A stretch of DNA of 64,000 bases from Salinarchaeum sp. IM2453 (GCF_019693215.1 NZ_CP081183.1:248001-312000); one strand, 5' to 3'; positions 41,550-50,902 are shown, counted from the stretch's first letter. The notes: generated from the letters alone by a model not told the origin. Numbers and translations: made by a program.

Positions 41550-42329
41550 CTATCGAAAGTGTTCCATTGCTGTTTCGACATCTTCATTCTCGTGTATAAT
41601 CGCCGAAACAGCAGCAGTGATCGATTCAGGATTATCGTGCTGGAAAATCGATCTACCCATCGAAACGCCAGCACCACCAGCATCAAGCGCACCACGAGCC
41701 ATCTCGATAGTTTCTCTGTCACTACTGCGGCTTCCACCGGCGATAACGACCGGGAGTTGAGTTGATTCAATAACGTGCTTGAAACTCTCTGGGTCACCAC
41801 TGTATGCGGTTTTGACAATGTCCGCACCGACTTCTTCTGCAAGACGAACAGCATGTCCAAGGGACTCTGCGTCATGCTCATCAATGTCTGGACCTCGTGC
41901 GTACGCCATTGCTAAGGTTGGAATACCGTAGGAGCTTGCTGTACTGGTGAGTTTACCCAGAGCCTCAAGCTGCTCGCGTTCGAACTTGCTTCCAACATTG
42001 ATGTGGAACGAAACGGCATCGGCTCCAGCACGAATGGCATCTTCAACAGTGCCGGTTTGTCGTTTATCATTTGAATCGGGGCCAATTGATGTAGAAGCAT
42101 TGAGATGAACGATATATCCTGCACCGTTTTTGTTCGGATGTACGCGAGGAGCAATCCCTTTCTGGGTTAGAACTGCATCTGCCCCGCCCGCAGTTACCGC
42201 GCTGATAGTTGATTCAATGTCTTTGAGACCCTTTACGGCCCCAAGTGTGATACCATGGTCCATCGGAACGATAAGAAATCGGCCATCAGTGCCGATTCTA
42301 TTAAGTCGTGCTTGAAGTCCTGCTGTCAT
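41550..42329 (-). CDS. 2-amino-3,7-dideoxy-D-threo-hept-6-ulosonate synthase (AroA')
   Basis: Class I aldolase-type enzyme making the first committed aromatic precursor from aspartate semialdehyde and a deoxyketohexose phosphate source. A 259-residue TIM barrel with FLIVPMDHGITLGAVKGL at the N-terminus, the Schiff-base Lys in DIVKTAYSGDPES near residue 170, and the phosphate-binding IAGGSRSSDRETIEMARGAL and GAGVSMGRSIFQ. It lies 33 bases behind trpA on the same strand, so the trp and aro' genes probably form one unit. An alternative call, fructose-bisphosphate aldolase class I, is less likely given the aro' neighbour. Confidence 0.9.
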   Translation of the reverse strand: MTAGLQARLNRIGTDGRFLIVPMDHGITLGAVKGLKDIESTISAVTAGGADAVLTQKGIAPRVHPNKNGAGYIVHLNASTSIGPDSNDKRQTGTVEDAIRAGADAVSFHINVGSKFEREQLEALGKLTSTASSYGIPTLAMAYARGPDIDEHDAESLGHAVRLAEEVGADIVKTAYSGDPESFKHVIESTQLPVVIAGGSRSSDRETIEMARGALDAGGAGVSMGRSIFQHDNPESITAAVSAIIHENEDVETAMEHFR

Positions 42330-42362
42330 AATGATTGTATGAGAGACTGTGGCAATCTCGTT

Positions 42363-43199
42363 TTATTTTCCTTCCGGTTCTGGTGCGGAAGAGATCTGTC
42401 CGCGCTGTGCTCCAGTTGTAAGCTCCTGAGATAATGACCGAAGCTTGTCAGCCGTTTCTTGTACAGGTCGGTTCTGTTCGGTGCCTTCTGCAATGATATC
42501 TACAAGTGCACTGCCAACAATAATACCGTCTGCGCCTGCATTGATAATTTGTTCGGCGTGATCGCCAGTTTTGATTCCAAATCCAACTGCTTTTGGTAAG
42601 TCCCAGTCAGCAATCCGGTCTAGACTTTCCTCGGTCTGGGACGAAAGTTCATCCCGCGCTCCTGTCGTGCCAAGACGAGCCTGAACATAGACATATCCGG
42701 ATCCAAGTTCTCTGATTCGATCAAGCCGGTGACCTTTGGTTGTTGGTGCAACAATAAAAATGAGGTCTAGACCAAACTCATCACAGACATCGTGAAGAGG
42801 ATCAGCCTCCTCTGCTGGCAGATCCGGAACGACGAGACCATCAATTCCGGCGTCTGCTGCGCGCTCGACAAACGCACCTGGGCCCTTCTCATCCCCGTAT
42901 TGATAGATGAGGTTATAGTAAGTCATACAGACAAGGGGGACATCGACATCAAGGTCAGCAACAAACTCAAAAAACCGGTTGGGTGTCATTCCGGAAGACA
43001 GGGACCGGACTGTCGCTTCACGGATTGTTGATCCATCTGCAACGGGATCAGAGAATGGAAGGCCGAGCTCAACAACATCAGCGCCGCCTTCGACCACCGC
43101 TTCGACATAAGCAAGTGATGACTCATAGTCTGGATCGCCAGCGGCAAGATATGGTACGAATGCTGGACCGTCGTCAAACGCATTAGCGATGTCGCTCAT
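42363..43199 (-). CDS. trpA: Tryptophan synthase alpha chain
   Basis: Cleaves indole-3-glycerol phosphate to indole and glyceraldehyde 3-phosphate. It has 278 residues. The catalytic Glu is in [16 protein letters not shown] near residue 40 and the catalytic Asp in [18 protein letters not shown]; the phosphate loop is [15 protein letters not shown] and [12 protein letters not shown]. It overlaps the upstream trpB by four bases (ATGA), consistent with stoichiometric alpha-beta complex formation. The C-terminus has a short charged extension. Confidence 0.96.
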   Translation of the reverse strand: MSDIANAFDDGPAFVPYLAAGDPDYESSLAYVEAVVEGGADVVELGLPFSDPVADGSTIREATVRSLSSGMTPNRFFEFVADLDVDVPLVCMTYYNLIYQYGDEKGPGAFVERAADAGIDGLVVPDLPAEEADPLHDVCDEFGLDLIFIVAPTTKGHRLDRIRELGSGYVYVQARLGTTGARDELSSQTEESLDRIADWDLPKAVGFGIKTGDHAEQIINAGADGIIVGSALVDIIAEGTEQNRPVQETADKLRSLSQELTTGAQRGQISSAPEPEGK

Positions 43200-44437
43200 G
43201 TATGATCACCCTCAAACAGGCTGAGATCTGGTGCATTTTCAATGTCATATGACCCCGTCTCCTCGATAACCGTTTCGAGGTCTTTGTCTCCACGGCCAGA
43301 CACATTGATTACGACTGACTCCCCAAGCTCGTCTGCATGCTTTTCCAAGTATCCGAACGCATGGGCTGTCTCGAGAGCAGGAATGACACCCTCATCAGCA
43401 GAAAGTCTGTGGAACGATTCAAGAGCGACGCGGTCGCCTACATTTACAGCATTAACTCGTCCAATATCGACCAAATGAGCCAGCTCAGGGCCAACAGCAG
43501 AATAGTCAAGGCCAGCAGAAACAGAATGAGATTCCATGATCTGACCACTTGAGTCCTGTAGTAGCTTTGTTCGGGCCCCGTGTAGAATACCCTCGTCACC
43601 TGTCGATAGCGTTGCAGAGTTCGGGGCTACGCCGCGCTCTTCATCAATTTCAAGTGAAGATCCGCCAGCTTCCACAGCGTACAAGTCAACGGATTCGTCG
43701 TCAACAAAGTGGTGGAAGGTACCGATTGTATTTGATCCTCCGCCAGCACAGGCAATTACAGCGTCCGGTTGATGACCAATCTCTTCTTCAGCCTGCTTTC
43801 GAGTTTCTTCGCTAATTACAGACTGGAAATCACGAACCATTGACGGGAATGGATGGGGACCAACGATTGATCCGATAACGTAGTGTGTATTTTCGACAGA
43901 TTCTGCCCAGTCACGCATTGTCTCTGAGATCGCTTCTTTCAGTGTTCCGCGGCCAATGTCAACTGGATTAACATCCGCTCCGTTAATCAGCATACGGAAT
44001 ACATTTGGTCGCTGGCGATTGATATCGGTACGACCCATATAGATTTCACATGGCATATCAAGATGTGCAGCTGCCATAGCAGTGGCAGTACCGTGTTGCC
44101 CAGCACCAGTCTCAGCGATGATCCGTTCTTTGCCCATGTACTTTGCCAGTAATACCTGTCCAAGAGCATTATTCAGTTTGTGTGCTCCTCCGTGGAGAAG
44201 GTCCTCTCGCTTGAGATAAACGTCAGTGTCGTACCGATCACTCAAGCCTTCAGCGTACTGTAACGGGGTTGGCCGACCACCAAATCGTTGTAACCGCTGT
44301 CGGAATTCGTCCATGAAGCCGTCCTTGTTGTTAAGGACGTACTCCTCGTATGCTGTTTCAAGTTCCTCAAGTGCAGGCATTAACACTTCAGGAACGTACT
44401 GTCCGCCGTAATCGCCGAATTTGCCATCTGTACTCAT
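43196..44437 (-). CDS. trpB: Tryptophan synthase beta chain
   Basis: PLP enzyme condensing indole with serine to tryptophan. It has 413 residues. The PLP Lys is in [19 protein letters not shown] near residue 98; the catalytic Glu in [20 protein letters not shown]; and the phosphate cup in [13 protein letters not shown]. The N-terminal [20 protein letters not shown] is the TrpB1 type that pairs with TrpA. It sits between trpC and trpA; the gap to trpC is 43 bases. Confidence 0.96.
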   Translation of the reverse strand: MSTDGKFGDYGGQYVPEVLMPALEELETAYEEYVLNNKDGFMDEFRQRLQRFGGRPTPLQYAEGLSDRYDTDVYLKREDLLHGGAHKLNNALGQVLLAKYMGKERIIAETGAGQHGTATAMAAAHLDMPCEIYMGRTDINRQRPNVFRMLINGADVNPVDIGRGTLKEAISETMRDWAESVENTHYVIGSIVGPHPFPSMVRDFQSVISEETRKQAEEEIGHQPDAVIACAGGGSNTIGTFHHFVDDESVDLYAVEAGGSSLEIDEERGVAPNSATLSTGDEGILHGARTKLLQDSSGQIMESHSVSAGLDYSAVGPELAHLVDIGRVNAVNVGDRVALESFHRLSADEGVIPALETAHAFGYLEKHADELGESVVINVSGRGDKDLETVIEETGSYDIENAPDLSLFEGDHT

Positions 44438-44480
44438 ATTTATATTATTTTTGTGATTGCTATGTCTGTCTATCGATACA

Positions 44481-45272
44481 TCAACTAATGTGAGGAGTTG
44501 TTAGCTGGCGCGTGTTTTTACGAATGGTCTGCATGTCAAGTTTTGATCCGTGATCCATTATTGCACTACCAATAAGCAATCCATCGGCGCCAGCAGATTG
44601 CATTCTTTCTACGTCCTCAGGCGTCTTAATTCCGCTTTCTGCAATAACTGTGACATCATCAGGAACTGTAACTTCAGAAAGTACAGTTTCAACTGTTGAA
44701 AGATCAACCGTGAGTTCTGTGAGATCACGGTTATTGATACCAATAATTTGTGCTCCCGAGTTAACTGCTTCTTGGAACTCAGCAGAGGTATGTGTTTCAA
44801 CAAGAACATTGAAACCACGGTCGCGTGCTGCCGTAATCATCGACTCAAGATCATCAAGAAATCGAGCAATGAGCAAAACTGCGTCTGCTTTGACTGCATC
44901 TAACTGGGATTCCTCAAGAATGAAGTCCTTTCGCAGAACCGGGATATCAACAGACTCTCGGACTGAAGCGAGCATTTCTACCGATCCATCAAAGTGCTCT
45001 GGTTCGGTAAGAACGGATAATGCAGCGGCTCCTCCATCAGCCATCGCCTCAGCAAGTTCAACCGGATTATCAGAACGTTTGCCAGCAGTCGTTGGGCTTG
45101 TTGGTTTGATTTCAGCAATAACCGGTATACGGCCATCACCAGCCGCACGAGTAAGTGCATCGGATAGGCTCTGGGCTTGAACAGAGATTCGACCGCTGGG
45201 CGAGGAGCGGTTCCGAGCCTGCGAAAGAATATTAGATACCGCCGGATTTATTTCGTCATCAATACCCATCAT
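44481..45272 (-). CDS. trpC: Indole-3-glycerol-phosphate synthase
   Basis: Cyclises carboxyphenylamino-deoxyribulose phosphate to indole-3-glycerol phosphate. A 263-residue TIM barrel: [15 protein letters not shown] carries the catalytic Lys and Ser/Pro site, [20 protein letters not shown] the second Lys, [12 protein letters not shown] and [14 protein letters not shown] the later barrel strands, and [11 protein letters not shown] the phosphate end. ATG 45272 is supported by a TATA-like tcttatgta about 27 bases upstream on the minus strand (near 45299). It is the first gene of the trpC-trpB-trpA-aro' group; trpD, trpE and trpF are not in the window. Confidence 0.94.
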   Translation of the reverse strand: MMGIDDEINPAVSNILSQARNRSSPSGRISVQAQSLSDALTRAAGDGRIPVIAEIKPTSPTTAGKRSDNPVELAEAMADGGAAALSVLTEPEHFDGSVEMLASVRESVDIPVLRKDFILEESQLDAVKADAVLLIARFLDDLESMITAARDRGFNVLVETHTSAEFQEAVNSGAQIIGINNRDLTELTVDLSTVETVLSEVTVPDDVTVIAESGIKTPEDVERMQSAGADGLLIGSAIMDHGSKLDMQTIRKNTRQLTTPHIS

Positions 45273-45500
45273 TGTTCATTAACGGACGGATATGTACATA
45301 AGACTTGCGGGAAGCGATCAGCATAAGATAGCGCGGAGCCCCCTTCCTCAACGAGCAGCGCAGAGAGACGCCTGTCTCTCAAGCAGCGCAGTAGGGAGGG
45401 GAGGAGCGCGTCACGTCCCTCCACTAACACTGCTATCTGCACTCAACTCCCCCAATACTTAATAAAAGAATCTAACTGAATCGAAAACGCTGAAACACAT

Positions 45501-46745
45501 ATGGAAGTGCGTCGGACATTGCCAGTGAAACTCGTTGTGGCCGACAGCGACAGAGACGCACTTCTCGAAACCATTGACCAATATAAACACTGCGCCAACA
45601 CGACCAGCGACCACTGCTGGGACGAGAACGACTACAAGAAAACAGCCAAGTACGCTGTCAAAGACGAACTGTACCACGACCTCAAAGCAACCCACGACTT
45701 GACGGCGAATCTCGTCCAGCAAGCCATCTTCCAAGCCGTTGAAGCCGTCAAATCTGGCGTCGAACGCCTCGAAAAGAACGAAGACACCAGCCGACCCGAG
45801 TTTACCGCTGACACCGCTCGCTACGACAAACGCGCTGCGACCTTCCACGACGACCACGTTTCCTTGTCGACCGTGGACGGGCGTATCGAGGCTGACTATG
45901 TTCTCCCGGTAGACGAGACAAACACACCGTTCGAAGAGTACCTCAACGACGACGAGTGGGAGTTTCGCACCAGTACACTCCACTACAAGCCCTTCGACGA
46001 CGAGTTCTGGTTGCACATCGGCTTCAAACGGATCGAGGAAGCCACCGACAGCACACAAACTGACGCCGCTGTCCCCGAGAACAGGACAGTCCTCGGGATC
46101 GACCTCGGCGTCGAAAATCTTGCGGTCGCGTCAACCGGGCGGTTCTGGACGGGTAACGAACTCGACCACTGGCACCGTGAGTTTCAACAGCGGCGGGGTG
46201 ACCTCCAACAAACCGGCACACAGGAGGCCCACCGCACGCTCCAGCGCGTCTCAACAAAAGAAACGGCCTACTACAAGCAGTATTTGCATATCGTCGCCAA
46301 CGAGATCGTCGAAGAAGCGGTCGAACACGACTGTTCGGTGATCGCCTTCGAGGATTTAATTGACATCCGCAAACGAGCACAGGGGGCGACGTGGCATCAC
46401 CGCTGGCGATTCAACCGCCTGTATGAGTACGTCGAGTACAAAGCGAAGGCCTACGGGATCGACGTTGAGGAGTTAGAACGGAGTCCGCAGGCGAAGACGG
46501 TGCCAGCCTACTACACCTCACAGCGATGCAGCAGTTGTGGGTTTACCCACGAGGACAACCGCCCCACGCAAGCGCACTTCGAGTGCCAGAAGTGTGGCTA
46601 CGAGAATCACGCCGACTACAACGCCGCCAAGAACGTGGCAGTACGCTGCTGTCGCCGGCTACTCCGTCGCAACCAGACTGGGGGCGACGGAGGCGCACCC
46701 GTAGACGTTGCGCTGAATGGCGGGACGATGACCGTGAACGTGTAA
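45501..46745 (+). CDS. tnpB: RNA-guided endonuclease TnpB (IS1341-type)
   Basis: A 414-residue TnpB, ancestor-type relative of Cas12, which uses an omega RNA from the element end to cut DNA. The RuvC triad is intact: Asp201 in LGIDLGVEN, Glu284 in IAFEDL, Asp372 in ENHADYNAAKNV. The zinc ribbon has Cys343/Cys346 (CSSC) and Cys362/Cys365 (CQKC). The N-terminal wedge/REC part (about 1-190) is of normal length. The C-terminus VDVALNGGTMTVNV is a standard haloarchaeal tail. No tnpA is nearby. All key residues being present suggests an active nuclease. Codon use is more GC-rich than neighbours. Confidence 0.92.
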   Translation: MEVRRTLPVKLVVADSDRDALLETIDQYKHCANTTSDHCWDENDYKKTAKYAVKDELYHDLKATHDLTANLVQQAIFQAVEAVKSGVERLEKNEDTSRPEFTADTARYDKRAATFHDDHVSLSTVDGRIEADYVLPVDETNTPFEEYLNDDEWEFRTSTLHYKPFDDEFWLHIGFKRIEEATDSTQTDAAVPENRTVLGIDLGVENLAVASTGRFWTGNELDHWHREFQQRRGDLQQTGTQEAHRTLQRVSTKETAYYKQYLHIVANEIVEEAVEHDCSVIAFEDLIDIRKRAQGATWHHRWRFNRLYEYVEYKAKAYGIDVEELERSPQAKTVPAYYTSQRCSSCGFTHEDNRPTQAHFECQKCGYENHADYNAAKNVAVRCCRRLLRRNQTGGDGGAPVDVALNGGTMTVNV

Positions 46746-46880
46746 GCACTGAAGCCCCTTGGACGGGGAGCCAGGCCTCTCCGTGCCACCTCATCGGTGG
46801 CCAGAACGGGGGTCCATGTCAAAGCCCCACCCTCAACGAGCGAACGCCTTGTGGGTGAGCGAAGTAGGGTGGGTAGTTTA
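46640..46880 (+). ncRNA. Possible omega RNA over the tnpB 3' end and right end
   Basis: In TnpB elements the guide-scaffold RNA spans the end of tnpB and the right end; in Halobacterium such sense overlapping transcripts have been described for IS1341-type genes. Here the region holds several hairpins: ggcacgga/tccgtgcc-like around 46763-46786, ccacc/ggtgg (about 46784-46800), and the terminal palindrome at 46823-46876. Extent and ends are inferred only. Confidence 0.35.
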
Positions 46881-47002
46881 CTGGTCTAGTAATCATCTGA
46901 TAGGTGGGTCTGTAGACGGTTATTCGCTTTTCTATTGATAACTGGTTGATTTTTTTGGAGGCACAACAGAAACAGGGTGAACTACGCCTGCCTACTCACC
47001 GA

Positions 47003-47047
47003 CTTCGGCGGCTCCTTGAGAACGGGGACATAGCCTGCAGAAGTTAA
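47003..47047 (+). repeat. 45-bp relict repeat upstream of dnaG
   Basis: This segment matches 50858-50902 at 37 of 45 positions, and all eight differences are transitions. In the second copy it forms the last codons (FGGSLRTRT) and the stop of a relict TnpB-like frame; here it would read FGGSLRTGT and stop, so it is the last piece of a similar decayed gene. Its final bases, gttaa, merge with the probable dnaG TATA box. Confidence 0.6.
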
Positions 47048-47146
47048 ATATATGTGCTGTTAAGTACCAAGTGTATTCGTCCATGACTATCTTCATGGAT
47101 AGTTTCACTCATCACCATTCACTCATGTCATCGGAGGCGATCACAT
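47043..47146 (+). promoter_or_regulatory. dnaG promoter and leader with Shine-Dalgarno
   Basis: gttaaatatatg at 47043-47054 is a plausible TATA box. A small hairpin, actatc / gatagt (47086-47103), lies in the following leader, and ggagg about ten bases before the ATG is a clear Shine-Dalgarno. The gene would thus have a leader of roughly 70 bases, in contrast to the leaderless genes around it. Confidence 0.45.
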
Positions 47147-48406
47147 ATGCAACATACAGGAAAATATCTCATACACGCACGAATCGAAGCAGATGGGGTG
47201 GTCGAGCGAAGTGATGTCGTTGGAGCCATCTTCGGACAAACAGAAGGATTGCTGGGCAAAGAACTTGAGTTGCGAAACTTGCAGAATGCATCAAAAGTTG
47301 GACGGATTGATGTGGAGATTGATAGTAATCAAGGGCGTTCAGTTGGGGAAGTAACAATTGGAACGACGTTAGACCGGGTTGAGACGGCCACAGTAGCTGC
47401 AGCACTGGAAACGATCACGCGAATCGGACCTTGTGAGGCATCAGTGACCGTTACAGAAATTGAGGACGTACGAGCTGCCAAGCGTAAAGAGGTCGTTGAT
47501 CGGGCGCATGAGTTGTTAATTGAGTCATTTGATGGCGGGATGACTGGTGAAGAAATTATTGAAGAGGTCAGACGACGAGTTCGAAAAGATGAGATAACAA
47601 CTTATAAAGGACTACCAGCTGGGCCCAATGTGGCCACAAGTGATGCAATTGTTGTTGTTGAAGGGAGATCGGATGTGTCGCGTCTATTAGAGGCAGGGAT
47701 TAAGAATGCAATCGGAGTTGAAGGCACAGATATTCCAGAAGAAATCGGCAGACTGACTCAGTCACGAACAACAACGGTATTCTTCGATGGTGACCGTGGC
47801 GGGGAGTTATTGCTTAAGGAGCTTAACCAGATTGGAGCAATTGATTATGTTGCCGTAGCACCGGAGGGTCAGTCTGTCGAGGATCTATCTCGTAGAGAGA
47901 TACTAGAAGCATTGAGACAAAAAGTGACATACAGCACTGTCGAAAACCCGATGTCTGCAATCGATCAGGACGAGATAGCTGGAAAGAGTACACAGAAAAA
48001 TCAAGACAAACACACAGATGTTGAGCAGGATGATAAGCAAGTTGCTAGCACTGATGGAGCAGGGAAGATTATAAAAGAACGCAAAACAGAAACCACAGAG
48101 CCAACGACAGTACGGGATTATGTTAAGAAAGTTATCAAGCAGGAAGCCGGAGAAGTATATCTCCTTGATAAAGACCAGAATGTGCTGACCACTGATAGCG
48201 CAGAGAGTGCATTTGGAGTCATCGAGACAGCAGACGAAGTCCCGGAGACAGTGATACTTGATGGTTCAATATCACAGCGAATACTTGATGTTGCAGCACA
48301 GCGCGGAGTCGACCGAATTATTGGAACCGCAAAAGAACAATACACAAAGCAGCCAACCAATGTCCGTGTACAGACAGCCGACAAGATTCTTTCTGGTCCT
48401 CGTTGA
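47147..48406 (+). CDS. dnaG: Archaeal DnaG-type primase/exosome subunit
   Basis: A 419-residue archaeal DnaG. It has a Toprim domain with the metal-binding Glu in VVVEGRSDVSRLLEAG near residue 175 and the Asp pair in FFDGDRGGELL near 220. The N-terminal ~160 residues (TGKYLIHARIEADGVVERSD) are the archaeal domain replacing the bacterial zinc finger, and the C-terminal ~130 residues follow a variable Lys/Asp/Glu linker. Archaeal DnaG has been found with the RNA exosome as well as having primase activity. Start ATG is supported by a GGAGG upstream. Confidence 0.93.
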   Translation: MQHTGKYLIHARIEADGVVERSDVVGAIFGQTEGLLGKELELRNLQNASKVGRIDVEIDSNQGRSVGEVTIGTTLDRVETATVAAALETITRIGPCEASVTVTEIEDVRAAKRKEVVDRAHELLIESFDGGMTGEEIIEEVRRRVRKDEITTYKGLPAGPNVATSDAIVVVEGRSDVSRLLEAGIKNAIGVEGTDIPEEIGRLTQSRTTTVFFDGDRGGELLLKELNQIGAIDYVAVAPEGQSVEDLSRREILEALRQKVTYSTVENPMSAIDQDEIAGKSTQKNQDKHTDVEQDDKQVASTDGAGKIIKERKTETTEPTTVRDYVKKVIKQEAGEVYLLDKDQNVLTTDSAESAFGVIETADEVPETVILDGSISQRILDVAAQRGVDRIIGTAKEQYTKQPTNVRVQTADKILSGPR

Positions 48407-48550
48407 ACTTCTTCAACCGTTGAGGCTGCCTTTTCGATCTACTTTGTCCTCCAACAGAGCATAATATAAAAGATCAAACATCGGCTTGAGTGTCTGAAAT
48501 TGCATCAGTAAACAGTACACGATGTTTTGAGCGTGTCACCTGCTCGGGGG

Positions 48551-48587
48551 GCAAGCCCCGAGGCATTCGCCTTGATTATTCTGTGAA
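48551..48587 (+). repeat. Intergenic palindromic repeat, copy 2
   Basis: caagccccgaggcattcgcc followed by ttgattattctgtgaa; it is shared with 50390-50427 over most of its length, and its core with 54525-54560 and (inverted) 6012-6044. With the preceding ctcgggg it forms a 7-bp stem with ccccgag. It lies in the gap between the convergent dnaG and DUF92 genes and could terminate either. Confidence 0.5.
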
Positions 48588-48601
48588 AATTAGTATTCAA
48601 C

Positions 48602-49972
48602 CTAATTGTCCAGCGCTGGGAGAGGCGGAAGCTCAGCAGTACCAACAGCAACTACCAAGATGGCTGCAATGATTGCACCAGAAAAGGTCGCAAGGAAATT
48701 GACACTACCATTGCCAAGAACCCGTCCTTCAACAGTCGCTCCAAGAAGGCTATCAATGACCATGCCAGCCACGCCAGCAGTGACAATGACGAGTGCTTCC
48801 CATGACGCAACTGCTGGGAATGTATAATAGGCAAGGCCTGCAATAATAGTTGCTCCGACAATTCCTGCAAGCATGCCTTGCCAGGTGATGCCTCCATCAG
48901 TTCCGGGTTCAACAGGCTTCAATGTCGTAATCAGCCGGGTACGACCGTATGAGCCACCGATTTCACTTGCTAAAGTATCACTGAGTGCTGTTGCGATCGC
49001 TCCGGCAAATGCAAAGACATAGAGAAGCGCATCACCAGAGATTGCACCCGCTTCAGTTAATGCATAAAAGAACAGAGCACCCATTCCGACACTGGCATTT
49101 GCAAGAACATTTTCGCCTCCACGAGCCCCTTGATTTTTCTCCGCGACACCGTGCTGCAGTTTACGTTCGTATCTAAACTTCGATGAAATACCACCAATGG
49201 CAAAAAATGCAAACAATACAGCAAACCAGTTGTAGCCGCCAAGAACAATGGCAAGTAATCCAAGAAGAACACCAGCGATCATTCCCTCAACAGAAGCAGC
49301 ATCAAAATAGTATGCAAGGGTACCAAGAGTGAATGTAATAAGGACAGCAACGCTGATTGCGACGAGATCAGCATCAATACCGACTGCTGTAAGTAACCAC
49401 AACAAAAGGCCCACCGAAAAGATAACAGGCGGTTCGTCACGAGAAAAAAGCATTGAGTGTATGAGGGCAGCCAATAACGCGCCAGATAGAGTTAGTGTGA
49501 CAACAACAGGAGCAGCAAATGTTGTAATCTCGAATGTCCACATTGGAATGAGAACACCAAGAATTCCACCGATTAGTGCACCACCGATATACCCGAAGGT
49601 GGGATTAATACGCTTGATAATTGTCTGGCTAATAACTGCTCCAAGGTTGCCTAACGCCACAAGAAAAATAGTGCCAGTAAACACGGCCATTGGCATTTCG
49701 CCGGCACCAGCTAGTGTCCCTAACACAGCTGCTGAAAGAGAAAATCCAAACAAGCCACGAAGTCGACCGGCATCATAATCACCTGGCCGGGCAAGAAGAT
49801 TAAAAACTGGTCCACTAGTAATAACGACAGACAACAATGCGACTAATGCAAACGGAAGCCCCGCAGCGGTTTCAAACATCGGCGCAATAAACGCAAGCGC
49901 CCCGATAAGTGTAAACCCACTTGCTCGCCGTATGTTTTCGTTCACACGTACGAAAATCCGGGGGTTGGTCAC
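48602..49972 (-). CDS. DUF92 family membrane protein
   Basis: A 456-residue integral membrane protein with about twelve hydrophobic segments. The C-terminal half carries DUF92 landmarks: AFFAIGGISSKFRYERKLQH, GARGGENVLANASVGMG, ALSDTLASEIGGSYG and MVIDSLLGATVEGRVLG. The N-terminal half is an additional membrane region, normal for haloarchaeal members. DUF92 relatives include a phytyl-phosphate kinase in plants, and in haloarchaea the gene sits near cis-prenyltransferase genes, so a role with polyprenyl phosphates is plausible but unproven. Start ATG 49972. Here the prenyltransferase-like gene is 950 bases away, separated by transposon debris. Confidence 0.82.
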   Translation of the reverse strand: MTNPRIFVRVNENIRRASGFTLIGALAFIAPMFETAAGLPFALVALLSVVITSGPVFNLLARPGDYDAGRLRGLFGFSLSAAVLGTLAGAGEMPMAVFTGTIFLVALGNLGAVISQTIIKRINPTFGYIGGALIGGILGVLIPMWTFEITTFAAPVVVTLTLSGALLAALIHSMLFSRDEPPVIFSVGLLLWLLTAVGIDADLVAISVAVLITFTLGTLAYYFDAASVEGMIAGVLLGLLAIVLGGYNWFAVLFAFFAIGGISSKFRYERKLQHGVAEKNQGARGGENVLANASVGMGALFFYALTEAGAISGDALLYVFAFAGAIATALSDTLASEIGGSYGRTRLITTLKPVEPGTDGGITWQGMLAGIVGATIIAGLAYYTFPAVASWEALVIVTAGVAGMVIDSLLGATVEGRVLGNGSVNFLATFSGAIIAAILVVAVGTAELPPLPALDN

Positions 49973-50123
49973 TTAACATTCCTGATTCTCTCTCCCGAAT
50001 TGAAGATCAAAACTGGATAGTATTGAACAAGACAAATAGTCCACTGATCTGAACTATCCAGTCATTCGCTTATCAGGACAGTTTTCCATGTACAGGAGAT
50101 CATCGGCGACGACAGCAGCCGAA
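49973..50123. other. Non-coding flank left of transposon debris
   Basis: This stretch between the DUF92 start and the first recognisable transposase fragment holds the DUF92 promoter region and otherwise nothing I can identify. Together with the following 800 bases it forms the largest gene-free gap in the window. Confidence 0.5.
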
Positions 50124-50216
50124 CGATCGAGATCGAAAAACAGGCTCACTCGCGTCGGGGATCACCCGAAGTACGGCTTCAGAGAGTTCCAAGACAAATC
50201 GGTACCGAAGCGAGGT
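50124..50216 (+). pseudogene. Transposase C-terminal fragment
   Basis: The frame encodes RSRSKNRLTRVGDHPKYG and continues FREFQDKSVPKR. It matches the fragment RSIGTAKNGLTRGGSHSRYG in the inverted-repeat element at 19892. Upstream and downstream parts of the transposase are absent. It is a decayed copy of the same insertion-sequence family. Confidence 0.45.
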
Positions 50217-50389
50217 GATGATCAAGGGAATGGCACTCACGATGAAAGTAATGAGGCCCATAGTAGCGTAATGGAAATGAGACCTAAGAGACCAATCATT
50301 TTCTCGGTATCCAGGTGGTTGGTTCCGCAGAGGCAGATCAATAAAATAATCGGACTATCGAGAACTGCTAAAACGTCAACTGCCTCAGA

Positions 50390-50427
50390 GTCAATCCCCG
50401 TGGTATCCGCCCCGATTATTCTGTGAA
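50390..50427 (+). repeat. Intergenic palindromic repeat, copy 3
   Basis: gtcaatccccgtggtatccg followed by ccccgattattctgtgaa, similar to copy 2 at 48551-48587, including an identical gattattctgtgaa end. The G/C stem is partly lost here. It lies within the transposon debris upstream of the prenyltransferase-like gene. Confidence 0.5.
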
Positions 50428-50463
50428 CTGCGCATGCTTACAGGGGTAGCGAGGCGAGCGCTC

Positions 50464-50549
50464 ATCGGCTTTAGCCGTCCTCAGAACGCTTCGCGTTCTG
50501 ATGGGCTGCACAAGACCTTCGGTCTTGTGAACGGGGGATGAAGCCGACA
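50464..50549. other. Branched hairpin structure in transposon debris
   Basis: An outer stem (tcggcttta at 50465-50473 with tgaagccga at 50539-50547) encloses two perfect hairpins: cagaacg / cgttctg (50482-50500) and caagac / gtcttg (50511-50527), both with cttcg or similar tight loops. An alternative stem, cggc / gccg, overlaps the outer strand. The design suggests a structured RNA or a single-strand DNA structure such as an IS200/IS605 end; it lies about 100 bases before the TnpB tail relict. Confidence 0.5.
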
Positions 50550-50646
50550 ATTGGGAAGTATTCCACGAGACTGAGCTATTCCGGAGTTAAACTGTGATCG
50601 AGACGTAGATGTGATTGCACCGAGGCGGTCTTGCCGCCGTTGTAAC

Positions 50647-50902
50647 CGGATAATATCGGGGGTCGGGCCACACCACGTCTGAAGGCATCCCCTTCAGGCC
50701 GCTGGTTGTGGATTCAGATCAGCACGGGACCGCTGAATCCCATGCCGGGATCAGAGAGGGCGGTTTGGTCCCGTCGGGTCCGGTCATGCCGATTGGACTG
50801 CAACCCTGAAACTCCCAGCCCAGCGGTGCGGTGCCGTGGGAGGAGGTCAATTGCTGCCTTCGGTGGTTCTTTGAGGACGAGGACGTAGCCTGCAAAGGTT
50901 AA
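50647..50902 (+). pseudogene. Relict TnpB tail and right end
   Basis: The frame ending at 50888 encodes CNPETPSPAVRCRGR and ends AFGGSLRTRT, a pattern resembling IS1341-type TnpB C-termini; no RuvC part remains. The DNA holds a stem, ctccca / tgggag (50812-50842), around the agcggtgcggtgccg loop, and is similar to 38736-38908 and to bases 40-100 of the window. The final 45 bases recur at 47003-47047. It ends 26 bases before the prenyltransferase-like gene. Confidence 0.5.

Larger units (their letters stand above)
45337..46880 (+). mobile_element. IS200/IS605-family (IS1341-type) TnpB-only element
   Basis: The left flank 45337-45402 and right flank 46823-46876 carry related imperfect palindromes, both containing cctcaacgagc and agtaggg followed by a G-run. 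The left one has an extra perfect hairpin, gagaga / tctctc. Between them is one intact tnpB and no tnpA, so the element would need TnpA in trans. The interior is visibly more GC-rich than the surrounding genes, a sign of recent arrival. Exact ends cannot be set without an empty site; insertion lies between trpC and dnaG. Confidence 0.7.

Noticed and set aside
45459-46058. Long Val/Phe-rich minus-strand frame opposite tnpB
   Set aside because: It is antisense to the well-supported TnpB frame, with the hydrophobic composition expected from reverse GC-rich codons.
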